DNA from: Kocuria sp.
Lineage (GTDB): Bacteria > Actinomycetota > Actinomycetes > Actinomycetales > Micrococcaceae
Direction: 5' to 3'
NCBI GenBank assembly: GCA_030454085.1
Contig: JAKDJD010000003.1
Coordinates: 54,192 to 118,191 of the forward strand
Length of the DNA: 64,000 nucleotides
Both the position numbers and the translations under genes were made by a program. Shown piece by piece: positions 53,228-64,000 of the stretch. How positions within the stretch are numbered: the stretch's first letter is position 1; each line of letters starts with the position of its first letter. The notes under the pieces are model-generated. The model ran no database searches. It was not told the DNA's origin and was given only the letters and a program-made list of their open reading frames with translations.

Positions 53228-54447
53228 ACCAGCAGGAATTGCTCAACGACTACCGCGAGAATCTCTTGGGAGTGTTCGGTGATCCGAGCCTTGTCCTGAC
53301 CTCGGGCCAGGGGTCGACGGTGACCGACGCGGACGGCCGCACCTACGTCGATCTTCTGGGCGGCATCGCGGTCAACGCTCTCGGATACGGCCACCCCGTG
53401 TGGGTCGAGGCCGTATCCCGTCAGGCCGGTCGTCTGGGGCATGTCTCCAATTTCTTCACGACCCCGGAACAGTTGTCGCTGGCCGGCAAGCTCCTGGACA
53501 TCACCGGTGTCCCGGACTCGGGGAAGGTGTTCTTCACGAATTCCGGAACCGAGGCCAATGAGGCCGCGTTGAAGCTGGTCAGGTCCCACGGAAATTCGGC
53601 GACGCCGGCCAAGCAACGCATCCTGGCCCTCGACCACGGTTTTCACGGTCGGACTGCCGGTGCGCTGGCCGCAACCTCCAAAGAGGCCTATCGGACCCCG
53701 TTCGAGCCGCTGCCGGGCGGCGTCGAGTTCGTCGAACCGACCACGCAGGCTCTCGAAGCGGCCTTCGACGACGACGTCGCCGGCCTCATCCTCGAGCCCA
53801 TCCAGGGCGAGGCCGGGGTGCATCCTCTCCCGACGGGATTCCTGGCGGCGGCAAGGCGACTGACCAGGGAGCACGCGGCCCTCCTGGTGGTCGATGAAGT
53901 CCAAACCGGTATGGGTCGTACAGGCCGCTGGCTCGCGAGCCAGGAGGTGCTGACGGGGGAGCAGGCCCCCGACGTCGTCACGCTCGCGAAGTCTCTCGGG
54001 GGAGGATTCCCGATCGGTGCGATGATCGTGATGACCCCGGAGGCGACCCGAGTTCTCGGTCCGGGCAACCACGGGACGACCTTCGGAGGCAATCCCTTGG
54101 CCATGGCGGCGGGGCTGGCGACCATTCAGGTCATCGAAGACGAAGGACTGCTCGAGCGCGCTCGTACCGTCGGCCAAGGACTTCGCGACGGCCTGGCCTC
54201 GATCGATGGGGTCGCGGAGGTTCGGGGAGAGGGGTTGCTCATCGGCATCGATCTCGACCTCTCACAGTTCTCGGCCGATGCCCCGGCCCCGGCCGTGGTT
54301 ACCGAAGCCCGCGACCGTGGGTTCATCATCAATGCCACCGGACCTTCCACCCTGCGTCTGGCGCCCCCTTTGGTGATCGAGGGCGCACATATCGACGCGT
54401 TCCTCGAGGCCCTCCCCACGATCCTGGATGCCGTCCGCTCCGTGTGA
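53224..54447 (+). CDS. argD: Acetylornithine aminotransferase
   Basis: Class III PLP aminotransferase, 407 residues. Lys in [16 protein letters not shown] is the predicted PLP site; [17 protein letters not shown] and [16 protein letters not shown] are typical. It may also serve as succinyl-DAP aminotransferase in the lysine pathway. Coupled to argB by ATGA. Confidence 0.95.
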   Translation: MNQQELLNDYRENLLGVFGDPSLVLTSGQGSTVTDADGRTYVDLLGGIAVNALGYGHPVWVEAVSRQAGRLGHVSNFFTTPEQLSLAGKLLDITGVPDSGKVFFTNSGTEANEAALKLVRSHGNSATPAKQRILALDHGFHGRTAGALAATSKEAYRTPFEPLPGGVEFVEPTTQALEAAFDDDVAGLILEPIQGEAGVHPLPTGFLAAARRLTREHAALLVVDEVQTGMGRTGRWLASQEVLTGEQAPDVVTLAKSLGGGFPIGAMIVMTPEATRVLGPGNHGTTFGGNPLAMAAGLATIQVIEDEGLLERARTVGQGLRDGLASIDGVAEVRGEGLLIGIDLDLSQFSADAPAPAVVTEARDRGFIINATGPSTLRLAPPLVIEGAHIDAFLEALPTILDAVRSV

Positions 54448-55440
<993 letters not shown>

Positions 55441-55442
55441 AC

Positions 55443-55916
55443 ATGGGAATCCCCTCGACCAAGGCCGCACGCCAGGCGCGCATCATCTCCCTGCTCGAGA
55501 CGGCCAAGATCAGATCCCAATCCGAGCTCGCGGACTATTTGGAGAAGGACGGGGTCCAGGTCACGCAGGCGACACTCTCGCGCGACCTCGTCGAAATCGG
55601 TGCCGAACGGATTCGCGGTACGGATGGGGTCCTGATCTATTCGGTGGCCGGTATCGACCCCGTCAAGGAACGGGACGCTCCCGACAGGCTCAAGGGGTTG
55701 TTCCGCGATCTGCTGATCATGGCCGAGGCCAGCGGGAACATCGTGATGCTCAGGACGCCGGCCGGCGCCGCCCAGTTCCTCGCGTCAGCACTGGATCACA
55801 CGGAGATTCCCGAAGCCATCGGCACCATAGCCGGTGACGACACGGTCATGGTCGTCTCCCGGGACCCGAATGGGGGCCAGACACTGGCGCAACGGTTCCT
55901 GGAGTGGTCCGAGTAG
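55443..55916 (+). CDS. argR: Arginine repressor
   Basis: 157 residues. The N-terminal winged helix (QARIISLLETAKIRSQSELADYLEKDG; QATLSRDLVEIGAERIR) and the C-terminal oligomerisation/arginine domain (EAIGTIAGDDTVMVVSRDP) are present. AAGGAACG at the argF end provides the ribosome binding site. Likely binds the paired boxes before argC and argG, so it would control its own operon. Confidence 0.95.
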   Translation: MGIPSTKAARQARIISLLETAKIRSQSELADYLEKDGVQVTQATLSRDLVEIGAERIRGTDGVLIYSVAGIDPVKERDAPDRLKGLFRDLLIMAEASGNIVMLRTPAGAAQFLASALDHTEIPEAIGTIAGDDTVMVVSRDPNGGQTLAQRFLEWSE

Positions 55917-55948
55917 ACCGGTGAGGTGACCACTGGGCGACTGGCAGG

Positions 55949-56368
55949 TCAGAGGATGCCGCGTTCGCGGAGCAAGACCTTCATATCGTCGATATCGAAG
56001 AATTCGGCGATTGCTCCGGCCGACTGCGAGCCCAAGGAGGGGTCGGCACCGGCATCCAGGAGCGCGTTGGCGATCTCGCGATTGTTGCGGAAGATCGCAC
56101 TGGCCAGGGCCGTCTGCCCCCGATCATTGAGACGGTCCACATCAGCACCGCGCTCGAGCAACAATGCGACGATGTCCGGATGTTCCCTGTAGGCACCGAG
56201 GATGAGCAAAGTGTCACCCTTGGGGTCTGTCAGGTTGACCGGGACACCCTGGTCGAGGACGGCGGCCAGCTGCTGGGTTTGTCCTTCGCGGGCGAGATCG
56301 AAGATCTGGTGCAAAGCCTCCAGCTCCTGGTCACTCAGCTCGCTCGCGTTGTCACTGCTGTCGGTCAT
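55949..56368 (-). CDS. Ankyrin-repeat protein
   Basis: 139 residues with about three ankyrin repeats: DPKGDTLLILGAYREHPDIVALLLERGADVD, NDRGQTALASAIFRNNREIANALLDAGADP and a degenerate last one. It has no signal peptide. The start is ATG 56368 (an upstream ATG touches AGAGG). Convergent with argR. Partner is unknown. Confidence 0.9.
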   Translation of the reverse strand: MTDSSDNASELSDQELEALHQIFDLAREGQTQQLAAVLDQGVPVNLTDPKGDTLLILGAYREHPDIVALLLERGADVDRLNDRGQTALASAIFRNNREIANALLDAGADPSLGSQSAGAIAEFFDIDDMKVLLRERGIL

Positions 56369-56538
56369 CGAAAGAACCATCCTCTTATTGTGAGCAATTC
56401 AGAATAACTCTACAGGATGCAATCTGCCCCTGGGGTGCGAGGTGGTGCGTTCATGCAGCTCGAGCCCGAATTTCGCCCCTAGAGTGCCACGTCGTCCGCT
56501 CGACCGCTCGCGGCTGCCATGTCACGCCGACGCCGATG

Positions 56539-56572
56539 TGTATAAATACAATTCATGCTGTATAGTCATACA
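56539..56572 (+). promoter_or_regulatory. Paired ArgR-box-like sites and promoter of argG
   Basis: TGTATAAATACAAT (56539-56552) and TGTATAGTCATACA (56559-56572) start exactly 20 bp apart. The second is a perfect TGTAT-N4-ATACA palindrome and contains the -10 hexamer TATAGT (56561-56566), so bound ArgR would block the promoter. Confidence 0.65.
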
Positions 56573-56634
56573 AGATGACAAGACAGGCTTCCGGTGCAGG
56601 CACCGGAGGAGCACGAGGAGAAAGGGCGCACCCC

Positions 56635-57837
56635 ATGACGGATCGGGTTGTACTTGCGTATTCCGGAGGTTTGGACACCTCTGTGGCCATCGGTTGGATC
56701 GGAGAAGCCACCGGTGCCGAAGTCATTGCCGTGGCGGTCGACGTCGGGCAGGGCGGAGAAGACCTGGAGACGGTCCGGCAGCGAGCCCTCGACTGCGGTG
56801 CGGTTGAGGCCTATGTGGCGGATGCTCGGGAAGAGTTCGCGACCGATTACTGCATGCCGGCGCTCAAGACCAATGCGCTGTACATGGACGCCTACCCGTT
56901 GGTCTCCGCGGTATCCCGGCCGGTGATCGTCAAGCACTTGGTCAAAGCGGCCAAGCAGTTCAACGCCACCACGGTTGCCCACGGATGCACGGGCAAGGGC
57001 AACGACCAGGTACGGTTCGAGGTCGGCATCCAGACCCTCGGCCCCGACCTGAAGTGCATTGCTCCCGTTCGGGATCTCGCCCTGACGCGCGAAAAGGCCA
57101 TCACCTACGCCGAGAACAACGACCTTCCGATCGTCACCACCAAATCCAACCCGTTCTCGATCGACCAGAACGTGTGGGGCAGGGCAGTGGAGACCGGTTT
57201 CCTGGAAGACATCTGGAACCGGCCCACCAAGGACGTCTACGACTACACGGATGACCCGACCTTCCCGCCGGCCGTCGACGAAGTCACCATCACCTTCGAA
57301 CAGGGCATCCCGGTGGCCATCGACGGCGAATCCGTGACTCCCCTTGAAGCCATCGAGATCATGAACCGCAGGGCCGGTGCCCAGGGCATCGGCCGGATCG
57401 ACGTCGTCGAGGACAGGCTCGTGGGCATCAAGTCCCGCGAGATCTACGAGGCTCCCGGGGCGATGGCTCTCATTGCCGCGCACAAGGAACTCGAGAACGT
57501 GACGATCGAGCGGGAACAGGCCCGGTTCAAGAAGACCGTGGACCAGCGGTGGACCGAATTGGTCTACGACGGCCAGTGGTTCTCTCCCTTGAAGAAGTCC
57601 TTGGACGTCTTCGTGGAGGACACCCAGAAGATGGTCAACGGAGAGGTCCGGATGGACCTGCACGGCGGCCGGGCCACTGTGACTGGCCGCCGGTCCAACA
57701 CGTCGCTGTATGACTTCAACCTGGCGACCTATGATGAGGGCGACAGTTTCGACCAGTCCAATGCGCGTGGCTTCATCGAGCTCTTCGGGATGTCGTCGAA
57801 GGTCGCCTCGTCGCGCGACCAGCGGTTGGGACTGTAA
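56635..57837 (+). CDS. argG: Argininosuccinate synthase
   Basis: 400 residues. The ATP-pyrophosphatase loop [14 protein letters not shown] opens the protein; [16 protein letters not shown] and citrulline/aspartate contacts are intact. ATG 56635 gives the standard N-terminus with AAAGGG 9 nt upstream; an in-frame ATG at 56575 would add 20 residues rich in Gly and Arg. Separately promoted from argCJBDFR. Confidence 0.96.
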   Translation: MTDRVVLAYSGGLDTSVAIGWIGEATGAEVIAVAVDVGQGGEDLETVRQRALDCGAVEAYVADAREEFATDYCMPALKTNALYMDAYPLVSAVSRPVIVKHLVKAAKQFNATTVAHGCTGKGNDQVRFEVGIQTLGPDLKCIAPVRDLALTREKAITYAENNDLPIVTTKSNPFSIDQNVWGRAVETGFLEDIWNRPTKDVYDYTDDPTFPPAVDEVTITFEQGIPVAIDGESVTPLEAIEIMNRRAGAQGIGRIDVVEDRLVGIKSREIYEAPGAMALIAAHKELENVTIEREQARFKKTVDQRWTELVYDGQWFSPLKKSLDVFVEDTQKMVNGEVRMDLHGGRATVTGRRSNTSLYDFNLATYDEGDSFDQSNARGFIELFGMSSKVASSRDQRLGL

Positions 57838-57850
57838 CGAGCAAGAAAAT

Positions 57851-57890
57851 CCGCCTCTGCCCGTCGACCTGGGTCGACGGGCAGAGGCGG
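57851..57890. terminator. 19-bp perfect hairpin between argG and argH
   Basis: 57851-57869 pairs perfectly with 57872-57890 around a 2-nt loop; the core is CCCGTCGACC/GGTCGACGGG. The only T-run is on the minus strand (complement of AAGAAAAT at 57842-57850), so the hairpin reads as an intrinsic terminator for antisense transcription. Confidence 0.7.
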
Positions 57891-57931
57891 ATCACGTGCG
57901 CGCGGCCGATGCGGACGCGGAAGAAAGGTGA

Positions 57932-59383
<1,452 letters not shown>

Positions 59384-59488
59384 GGCCACGAGCTCGCATG
59401 ACCGAACGTGTGCTCCCTGATCGCTTCGCGGTCGGGTGAACTGCCTGGGTCGGTTATCCCGCCGGAGAACTCTGGCGTACTCTGTTAG

Positions 59489-59542
59489 GTGCACTTTTCG
59501 TCCAATGGGGCCTCGCATGCCCGGAAGCCAGGCGAGTTATGA
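59489..59542 (+). CDS. Candidate 17-codon upstream ORF coupled to apt
   Basis: A GTG at 59489 lies 5 nt after TACTCT (59478-59483) and opens a 17-codon frame whose TGA overlaps the apt ATG (ATGA). This arrangement would couple translation of apt, which has only a weak ribosome binding site. Predicted only from layout. Confidence 0.4.
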   Translation: MHFSSNGASHARKPGEL

Positions 59543-60090
59543 ACGAATCCACGACGCCGACCGCGGATGAGCGGGTCGCGACGACCATCGACAAGGTCTG
59601 CGCGGTGATCCCGGACTACCCGGAGCCCGGCATCATCTTCCGGGACCTGACCCCTCTGTTCGCCGACGGCGCCGCGTTGCGCGAGGTCGTGGACGCACTT
59701 CTGGGTCGGTTCGAGGGCCAGCTCGACGTCGTGGCCGGGGTCGAGGCTCGTGGCTTCCTGCTCGCCTCCGCGGCGGCGTACGCGGCCGGCGTCGGCGTCC
59801 TGCCCGTCCGCAAGGAAGGCAAGTTGCCGCGCGAGACCTACGCCGAGTCGTACCAGCTCGAGTACGGGACCGCGACCTTGGAGATCCACCGAGATGATAT
59901 CCCTCCCGGGGCGAGGGTCCTGGTCCTGGACGACATCCTGGCGACGGGTGGGACGCTCGGGGCCGCGGTCAAACTCGTCGAACGGGCAGGGATGCGCGTC
60001 GCGGGAATTGGCGTCGTGATGGAACTCGAGGGGCTCGCGGGTCGGGCCAATCTCACCGGCCATGAGGTCAGTGCGCTCTATACGGTCTAG
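59539..60090 (+). CDS. apt: Adenine phosphoribosyltransferase
   Basis: Salvages adenine to AMP with PRPP. 183 residues. The PRPP loop is VLVLDDILATGGT; PEPGIIFRDLTPL and GVEARGFLL are typical. The ribosome binding site is weak (AGGCGAG). Confidence 0.94.
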   Translation: MNESTTPTADERVATTIDKVCAVIPDYPEPGIIFRDLTPLFADGAALREVVDALLGRFEGQLDVVAGVEARGFLLASAAAYAAGVGVLPVRKEGKLPRETYAESYQLEYGTATLEIHRDDIPPGARVLVLDDILATGGTLGAAVKLVERAGMRVAGIGVVMELEGLAGRANLTGHEVSALYTV

Positions 60091-60146
60091 ACTATTCAGT
60101 CCTGACCACTCACAGCACGGCTTTTCCGAAGGAAGCACGGATTCCC

Positions 60147-62486
60147 ATGTCTACCTCTCGCGAGGACACCTCGCAGCAGACGAACCCCGAAATCATGGCA
60201 GAACATCAGGCCTATGAGCGACAGCTCGAAGAGGCACTGAGGCACGAGCGCGAGTACGTCGATCGTCTGTACGGTCGTCTCGATGAGCTCCGTGAGGAGA
60301 ATCGGGAGAAACTCGCCGACGTTCGTCGCACCGGGTCGTCCGGAAGCCACCAGAACCGTTCCGAGAGGGACGCTTATGCGACCTTCTATGAGGACCGGCT
60401 CGGTCAGCTCGACGCGGTGGACAACCGGCTGGTTTTCGGCAAACTGGATCTCGACGACGCGTCCACGCGGTACATCGGACGCATCGGGTTGGCGGACGAG
60501 AACCACGAGCGCCTCATGGTCGATTGGCGTGCTCCGGAGGCGGGCACTTTCTACCAGGCCACGGCCTTCGACCCGCAGGGCGTCCGGCGCCGCCGCCACC
60601 TCATCCTGGAGCGTCGCACCCTGCGAAACATCGAGGATGACGTACTCGACCCCGAGTTCCTCGAGGACGAGGAGGTCCTCCATGGTGAAGGTGCCCTTCT
60701 GGCAGCCCTCAACCGCAAGCGCACGGGTCGAATGACTGACATTGTCGCGACGATCCAGGCAGAGCAGGACCGCATCATTCGTGCGGAGCTCGCCGGTGTG
60801 CAGGTGGTTCAGGGCGGCCCGGGCACGGGCAAGACGGCCGTGGCGCTCCACCGTGCGGCGTACCTGCTCTATACGAATCGCGAGCGGCTCCAGAAGTCCG
60901 GGGTCCTGGTGGTCGGGCCGTCGTCGTCATTCATGTGGTACATCGAGCGCGTTCTGCCTTCCCTCGGGGAGACGGGTGTCGTGATGTCTTCACTGGCGAC
61001 CCTGTACCCGGGCGTGAGAGCCGTGCCCGAAAGCGATCCCCGCATCGGCCGTCTCAAAGGGTCCCTCGACATGGCTGCCGTGATCAAGAAGGCAGTGGCG
61101 GACCGGCAGAAGGTGCCGCAGAAGGTGCAGACCCTCTCAGTGGATTCTTCGCGCGTCGAGCTCGGGCCCAAACAGATCAAGCACGCCCGGGAACGCGCCC
61201 GCGCCACGGGAAAACCCCACAACCAGGCGCGGGAAACCTTCGTGAAGATTCTCGTGCAGGATCTGGCGGACCAGTTGGAGAAACAACTCAACGAGTCCAG
61301 CGGCAACGATATGGACCGTTCCTATCTGCTCGAGGACGTGCGGCAAGCCCGGGATGTGCGGGTCGCCCTGAACCTGGCATGGATGCCGATGACCGCGGAG
61401 ACCCTCGTCAGGGACCTCTTTTCCAAGCGCCACTACCTGGAGTCTGCGGGAGCCCATCTCTCGGAGGACGACGTCGACGCGTTGCTCCGTCCCAAGGACG
61501 CGCCGTTTACGGAGTCCGATGTGCCGTTGCTGGACGAGGCGGCCGAGTTACTCGGTGACTTCGAGGCCGCTGTCGGCCACAGCGCTGCACGTGCCGCGGC
61601 GGAGCGGAACTCGAACCTGGAAAACGCGACCAAGACCTTGGAGAACGTCGACGCCGCCCTGGAAGAGATGGGCGTCAACGGCGTCGTCACTGCCGAGATG
61701 CTGGCCGGGATCAACGAGGCCGGAGCAACACGCATGACCGCCGCGGAAGCGGCCAACTCGGACCGGACCTGGGCATACGGGCATGTGGTCGTGGACGAGG
61801 CCCAAGAACTCTCCCCGATGCAGTGGCGTCTGCTGATGCGGCGGTGCCCGATGAAATCGTTCACGGTGGTCGGTGACATCGCGCAGGCCTCCGCGGCCGC
61901 TTCCTCGACAAGCTGGGGCGAGGCCCTGGAGCCTTTCGTCGAGGACCGGTATCGCCTGGACGAGCTGTCGGTCAATTACCGGACCCCGTCGCAGATTTCG
62001 GAGGCCGCGTCGTCGATGGCTCAAGCCGCGGGCCTGGAAGTATCCGCACCGCGCGCCGTGCGGGAGGGGGAGTGGTCGCCACGGGTCATCGCGACCGACG
62101 ACGTTCTCGGCACGCTGTCCCGCAGGTTGCGCCAGGACCTGGACGCCGTGGCCGGCGGGCTCGTGGGGGTCATCGTTGCCCACCCCGAATACGACAAGGT
62201 CGTTCGGGCGGTGAGCGAGGAATTCTCGGATCTCACCGGAACCTCGGAGTCTGCGCTCGAACGACAGATTCTGGTGCTGACACCGTGGGAGGCCAAGGGC
62301 CTGGAATTCGACACCGTGGTGGTCGTGGAACCGAACTCGGTCGTGGAGGCGGCCTACGGGACCGTCGGCGACCTCTATGTCAGCATGACCCGACCGACCC
62401 AACGGCTCGCTCTGATCGCATCCCGCGGAGTGCCCGCAGGGTTGGAGCAGTGGACCACCGACGGTCGCGAATCCCCGGCACACTAG
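60147..62486 (+). CDS. helD: HelD-type RNA polymerase recycling ATPase (UvrD-like helicase)
   Basis: 779 residues. An N-terminal coiled coil (20-60) of the kind that inserts in the RNAP secondary channel precedes the SF1 core. Walker A GGPGTGKT is at 223-230, Walker B VVVDEAQELSPMQW, and motifs V/VI are near the C-terminus (TPWEAKGLEFDTVVV; YVSMTRPTQRLAL). Actinobacterial HelD proteins release RNAP from DNA, and some (HelR) give rifamycin tolerance. No rifamycin-associated element was seen upstream. GAAGGAAG precedes the ATG. Confidence 0.88.
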   Translation: MSTSREDTSQQTNPEIMAEHQAYERQLEEALRHEREYVDRLYGRLDELREENREKLADVRRTGSSGSHQNRSERDAYATFYEDRLGQLDAVDNRLVFGKLDLDDASTRYIGRIGLADENHERLMVDWRAPEAGTFYQATAFDPQGVRRRRHLILERRTLRNIEDDVLDPEFLEDEEVLHGEGALLAALNRKRTGRMTDIVATIQAEQDRIIRAELAGVQVVQGGPGTGKTAVALHRAAYLLYTNRERLQKSGVLVVGPSSSFMWYIERVLPSLGETGVVMSSLATLYPGVRAVPESDPRIGRLKGSLDMAAVIKKAVADRQKVPQKVQTLSVDSSRVELGPKQIKHARERARATGKPHNQARETFVKILVQDLADQLEKQLNESSGNDMDRSYLLEDVRQARDVRVALNLAWMPMTAETLVRDLFSKRHYLESAGAHLSEDDVDALLRPKDAPFTESDVPLLDEAAELLGDFEAAVGHSAARAAAERNSNLENATKTLENVDAALEEMGVNGVVTAEMLAGINEAGATRMTAAEAANSDRTWAYGHVVVDEAQELSPMQWRLLMRRCPMKSFTVVGDIAQASAAASSTSWGEALEPFVEDRYRLDELSVNYRTPSQISEAASSMAQAAGLEVSAPRAVREGEWSPRVIATDDVLGTLSRRLRQDLDAVAGGLVGVIVAHPEYDKVVRAVSEEFSDLTGTSESALERQILVLTPWEAKGLEFDTVVVVEPNSVVEAAYGTVGDLYVSMTRPTQRLALIASRGVPAGLEQWTTDGRESPAH

Positions 62487-62499
62487 GCCAGGAGGAGCC

Positions 62500-62532
62500 A
62501 TGAAGAAAGAACAGACGGATGGCGAATGGTAG
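62500..62532 (+). CDS. Candidate 10-codon peptide ORF before tyrS
   Basis: The strongest Shine-Dalgarno here, AGGAGGAG, is 2 nt before an ATG that opens MKKEQTDGEW and stops at 62530-62532. The stop lies inside the tyrS -10 hexamer. It may be a leader peptide or a chance frame. Confidence 0.3.
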   Translation: MKKEQTDGEW

Positions 62533-62535
62533 CGT
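62530..62535 (+). promoter_or_regulatory. -10 hexamer for tyrS
   Basis: TAGCGT, 7 nt before GTG 62543; leaderless arrangement. Confidence 0.45.
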
Positions 62536-62542
62536 GAACGAC

Positions 62543-63871
62543 GTGACGAATAATTCAGTGATCGACTCCGTGCACGGGCTGAACGAGCAGTCCAACGACC
62601 CGAGTTTCGACAACATCTGGCAGGAACTCACCTGGCGTGGTCTCGTCCACGTATCGACCGACCAGGAGGCCCTGGAAAAGGCCCTGGCCGAGGAGACGGT
62701 CACCTACTATTGCGGATTCGATCCCACCGCGGCTTCCCTGCACCTGGGGCATCTGGTTCAGCTCCTGGTGATGCGGCGGTTGCAGCTGGACGGTCACAAG
62801 CCCCTGGGACTTGTGGGCGGTTCGACCGGGCTCATCGGCGACCCGCGGCAGAGCTCGGAGAGGACGCTGAACTCCCGCGAAGTCGTGGCCGAGTGGGTCG
62901 AGGCGTTGCGCGGTCAGGTTCGTCGCTTCTTGTCCTTCGAGGGAGACAATGCGGCCCGGATGGTCAATAACCTCGATTGGACGGGCGGACTCTCGGCCAT
63001 CGACTTCCTACGCGACATCGGGAAGAACTTCCGTGTCGGCACGATGATCAAGAAGGAGATCGTCTCCAAGAGGCTCAACTCGGAGGAAGGAATCTCCTAC
63101 ACCGAGTTCAGCTACCAGATCCTGCAGGGCATGGACTTCCTGGAGCTCTACAGACAGTACGGATGCACCTTGCAATCCGGGGGATCGGACCAGTGGGGCA
63201 ACCTGACTTCCGGCACGGAGTTGGTGCGCAAGGTCGAGGGCGAAACGGTCCACGCGATCGGCACGCCGCTCATCACGAATGCCGACGGAACCAAATTCGG
63301 GAAGTCCGAGGGCAACGCGATCTGGCTGGACCCAGAGCTGACGAGCCCGTACGCGTTCTACCAGTTCTGGCTCAACACCGCCGACGCCGACGTCGTCGAT
63401 CGACTCAAGGTATTCACGTTCCGCAGTCGCGCCGAGATCGAAGAACTCGGGCGGAAGACCGAAGAGGAACCCTTCCGCAGGGAAGCGCAACGTGTCCTTG
63501 CGTTTGACGTGTGCTCGCTGGTGCACGGCGTGGAGGCCACGGAGAAGGTCATCGAGGCTTCTCAGGCGCTGTTCGGCAAGGGGGACTTCGCCGCTCTCGA
63601 CGAACAGACTCTTGTGGCCGCAACCGCCGAACTGCCTCACGCGGAAGTCGACGGGAGCGACCTGTCGCTGGTCAACCTCCTCATCAGCACCGAACTGTGC
63701 GAATCCAAGTCGGCCGCCCGCCGGACACTCAAGGAAGGCGGAGCTGCGGTCAACAACGTCAAGGTTAGCGGGGAGGACGCCGTCGTCGAGACGGGCCAGC
63801 TCCTGCACAGCAAGTACGCAATCATCAGACGGGGAAAGAAGAACATGGCCGTGGTGACGGTGCGCCCCTAG
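62543..63871 (+). CDS. tyrS: Tyrosyl-tRNA synthetase
   Basis: 442 residues from GTG 62543 (an ATG at 62519 would add 8). Class I core with HIGH-type HLGH in FDPTAASLHLGHLVQ and KMSKS-type KFGKS. SGGSDQWGN binds tyrosine. A C-terminal S4 domain (SKSAARRTLKEGGAAVNN) binds tRNA. GTG is preferred because of the adjacent -10 hexamer. Confidence 0.96.
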   Translation: MTNNSVIDSVHGLNEQSNDPSFDNIWQELTWRGLVHVSTDQEALEKALAEETVTYYCGFDPTAASLHLGHLVQLLVMRRLQLDGHKPLGLVGGSTGLIGDPRQSSERTLNSREVVAEWVEALRGQVRRFLSFEGDNAARMVNNLDWTGGLSAIDFLRDIGKNFRVGTMIKKEIVSKRLNSEEGISYTEFSYQILQGMDFLELYRQYGCTLQSGGSDQWGNLTSGTELVRKVEGETVHAIGTPLITNADGTKFGKSEGNAIWLDPELTSPYAFYQFWLNTADADVVDRLKVFTFRSRAEIEELGRKTEEEPFRREAQRVLAFDVCSLVHGVEATEKVIEASQALFGKGDFAALDEQTLVAATAELPHAEVDGSDLSLVNLLISTELCESKSAARRTLKEGGAAVNNVKVSGEDAVVETGQLLHSKYAIIRRGKKNMAVVTVRP

Positions 63872-63909
63872 CGGTTCGCTCGTCGCCGGAGGACCACGAG
63901 CCTCAGTCG

Positions 63910-63958
63910 AAAACAGCCCGGTTGTAGCCTGTTCGTAGGCGGCAACCGGGCTGTTTTT
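63910..63958 (+). terminator. Strong intrinsic terminator of tyrS
   Basis: A 15-bp stem pairs AAAACAGCCCGGTTG (63910-63924) with CAACCGGGCTGTTTT (63943-63957), and the T-run continues to 63958. The loop holds a small GCCT/AGGC stem. Confidence 0.9.
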
Positions 63959-63960
63959 CC

Positions 63961-63996
63961 TTGTGGTGGTGGGGTTGTGTGGTTTGTGGTGTGTTT
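63961..63996 (+). other. 36-nt G/T-only tract at the window end
   Basis: The plus strand contains only G and T over 36 nt, just after the tyrS terminator. In related genomes an rRNA operon often follows tyrS, so this may be the start of its upstream region. Nothing beyond 64000 is visible. Confidence 0.5.
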
Positions 63997-64000
63997 CACG

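Noticed and set aside
60091..60146. A rifamycin-associated element upstream of the helD gene
   Set aside because: No inverted repeat resembling it is present in the short gap, so the gene is called HelD without claiming a HelR-type resistance role.

Overview
The window reads as chromosomal DNA of a high-GC actinobacterium. The core gene order (dapB, membrane/TPR gene, dapA, rnj, ftsK, pgsA, cinA, clgR-like, DUF3046, recA, recX, miaB, miaA, dapF, hflX, lexA with divergent LysM gene, hisCBH-priA, infC-rpmI-rplT, pheST, argCJBDFR, argGH, tyrS) points to Micrococcales, probably a Micrococcaceae relative. That placement is inference from synteny and protein style, not from a search. Many genes carry a TANNNT -10 hexamer 6-7 nt before the start codon, which suggests widespread leaderless transcription.

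Region 1 (1-9489) is an iron-acquisition cluster. It holds the tail of an ABC exporter, a HmuTUV-type importer, a 2,3-dihydroxybenzoate-AMP ligase, a stand-alone aryl carrier protein and a four-domain NRPS (C-A-T-TE) laid out like EntF. The specificity residues of the NRPS A domain read D-V-W-H-V-S-L-I-D-K, the serine code, so the expected product is an enterobactin-type 2,3-DHB-serine trilactone or a close relative. Two oddities stand out. The DHB ligase ends just before the conserved A10 lysine motif, and a perfect 38-bp palindrome with a C10 tract follows it. The DHB biosynthesis genes (entA/B/C) are not in the window.

Region 2 (9490-12400) is accessory: a hairpin-forming repeat, a cytoplasmic class A beta-lactamase-fold serine hydrolase and an OafA-like membrane acyltransferase with an SGNH domain.

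Region 3 (12.5-34.9 kb) is conserved core: lysine/DAP synthesis (dapB, dapA, dapF), RNA decay (RNase J), chromosome translocation (FtsK), phosphatidylglycerophosphate synthase, CinA amidase, a ClgR-like regulator, the SOS pair recA-recX, tRNA modification (miaB, miaA), HflX, DinG and LexA. LexA-box-like palindromes precede recA and lie between lexA and a divergent single-pass LysM protein that resembles the SOS division inhibitors DivS/ChiZ.

Region 4 (34.9-44.2 kb) holds part of the histidine operon (hisC, hisB, hisH, a 55-aa membrane protein, priA), then sseB, DUF1844, and the infC-rpmI-rplT operon. infC starts with ATT and follows a leader ending in a strong intrinsic terminator. An SpoU methyltransferase, a CDF metal transporter and a MutT-type Nudix hydrolase follow.

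Region 5 (44.2-64 kb) holds pheST, an unknown two-TM protein, a quinone oxidoreductase, the arginine regulon (argCJBDFR then argG, argH, with paired ArgR-box-like sites spaced 20 bp before argC and argG), apt with a coupled upstream mini-ORF, a HelD-type RNA polymerase recycling helicase and tyrS with a strong terminator. The window ends in a G/T-only tract that may lead into an rRNA operon. No tRNA, rRNA, CRISPR array, insertion sequence or prophage was seen.
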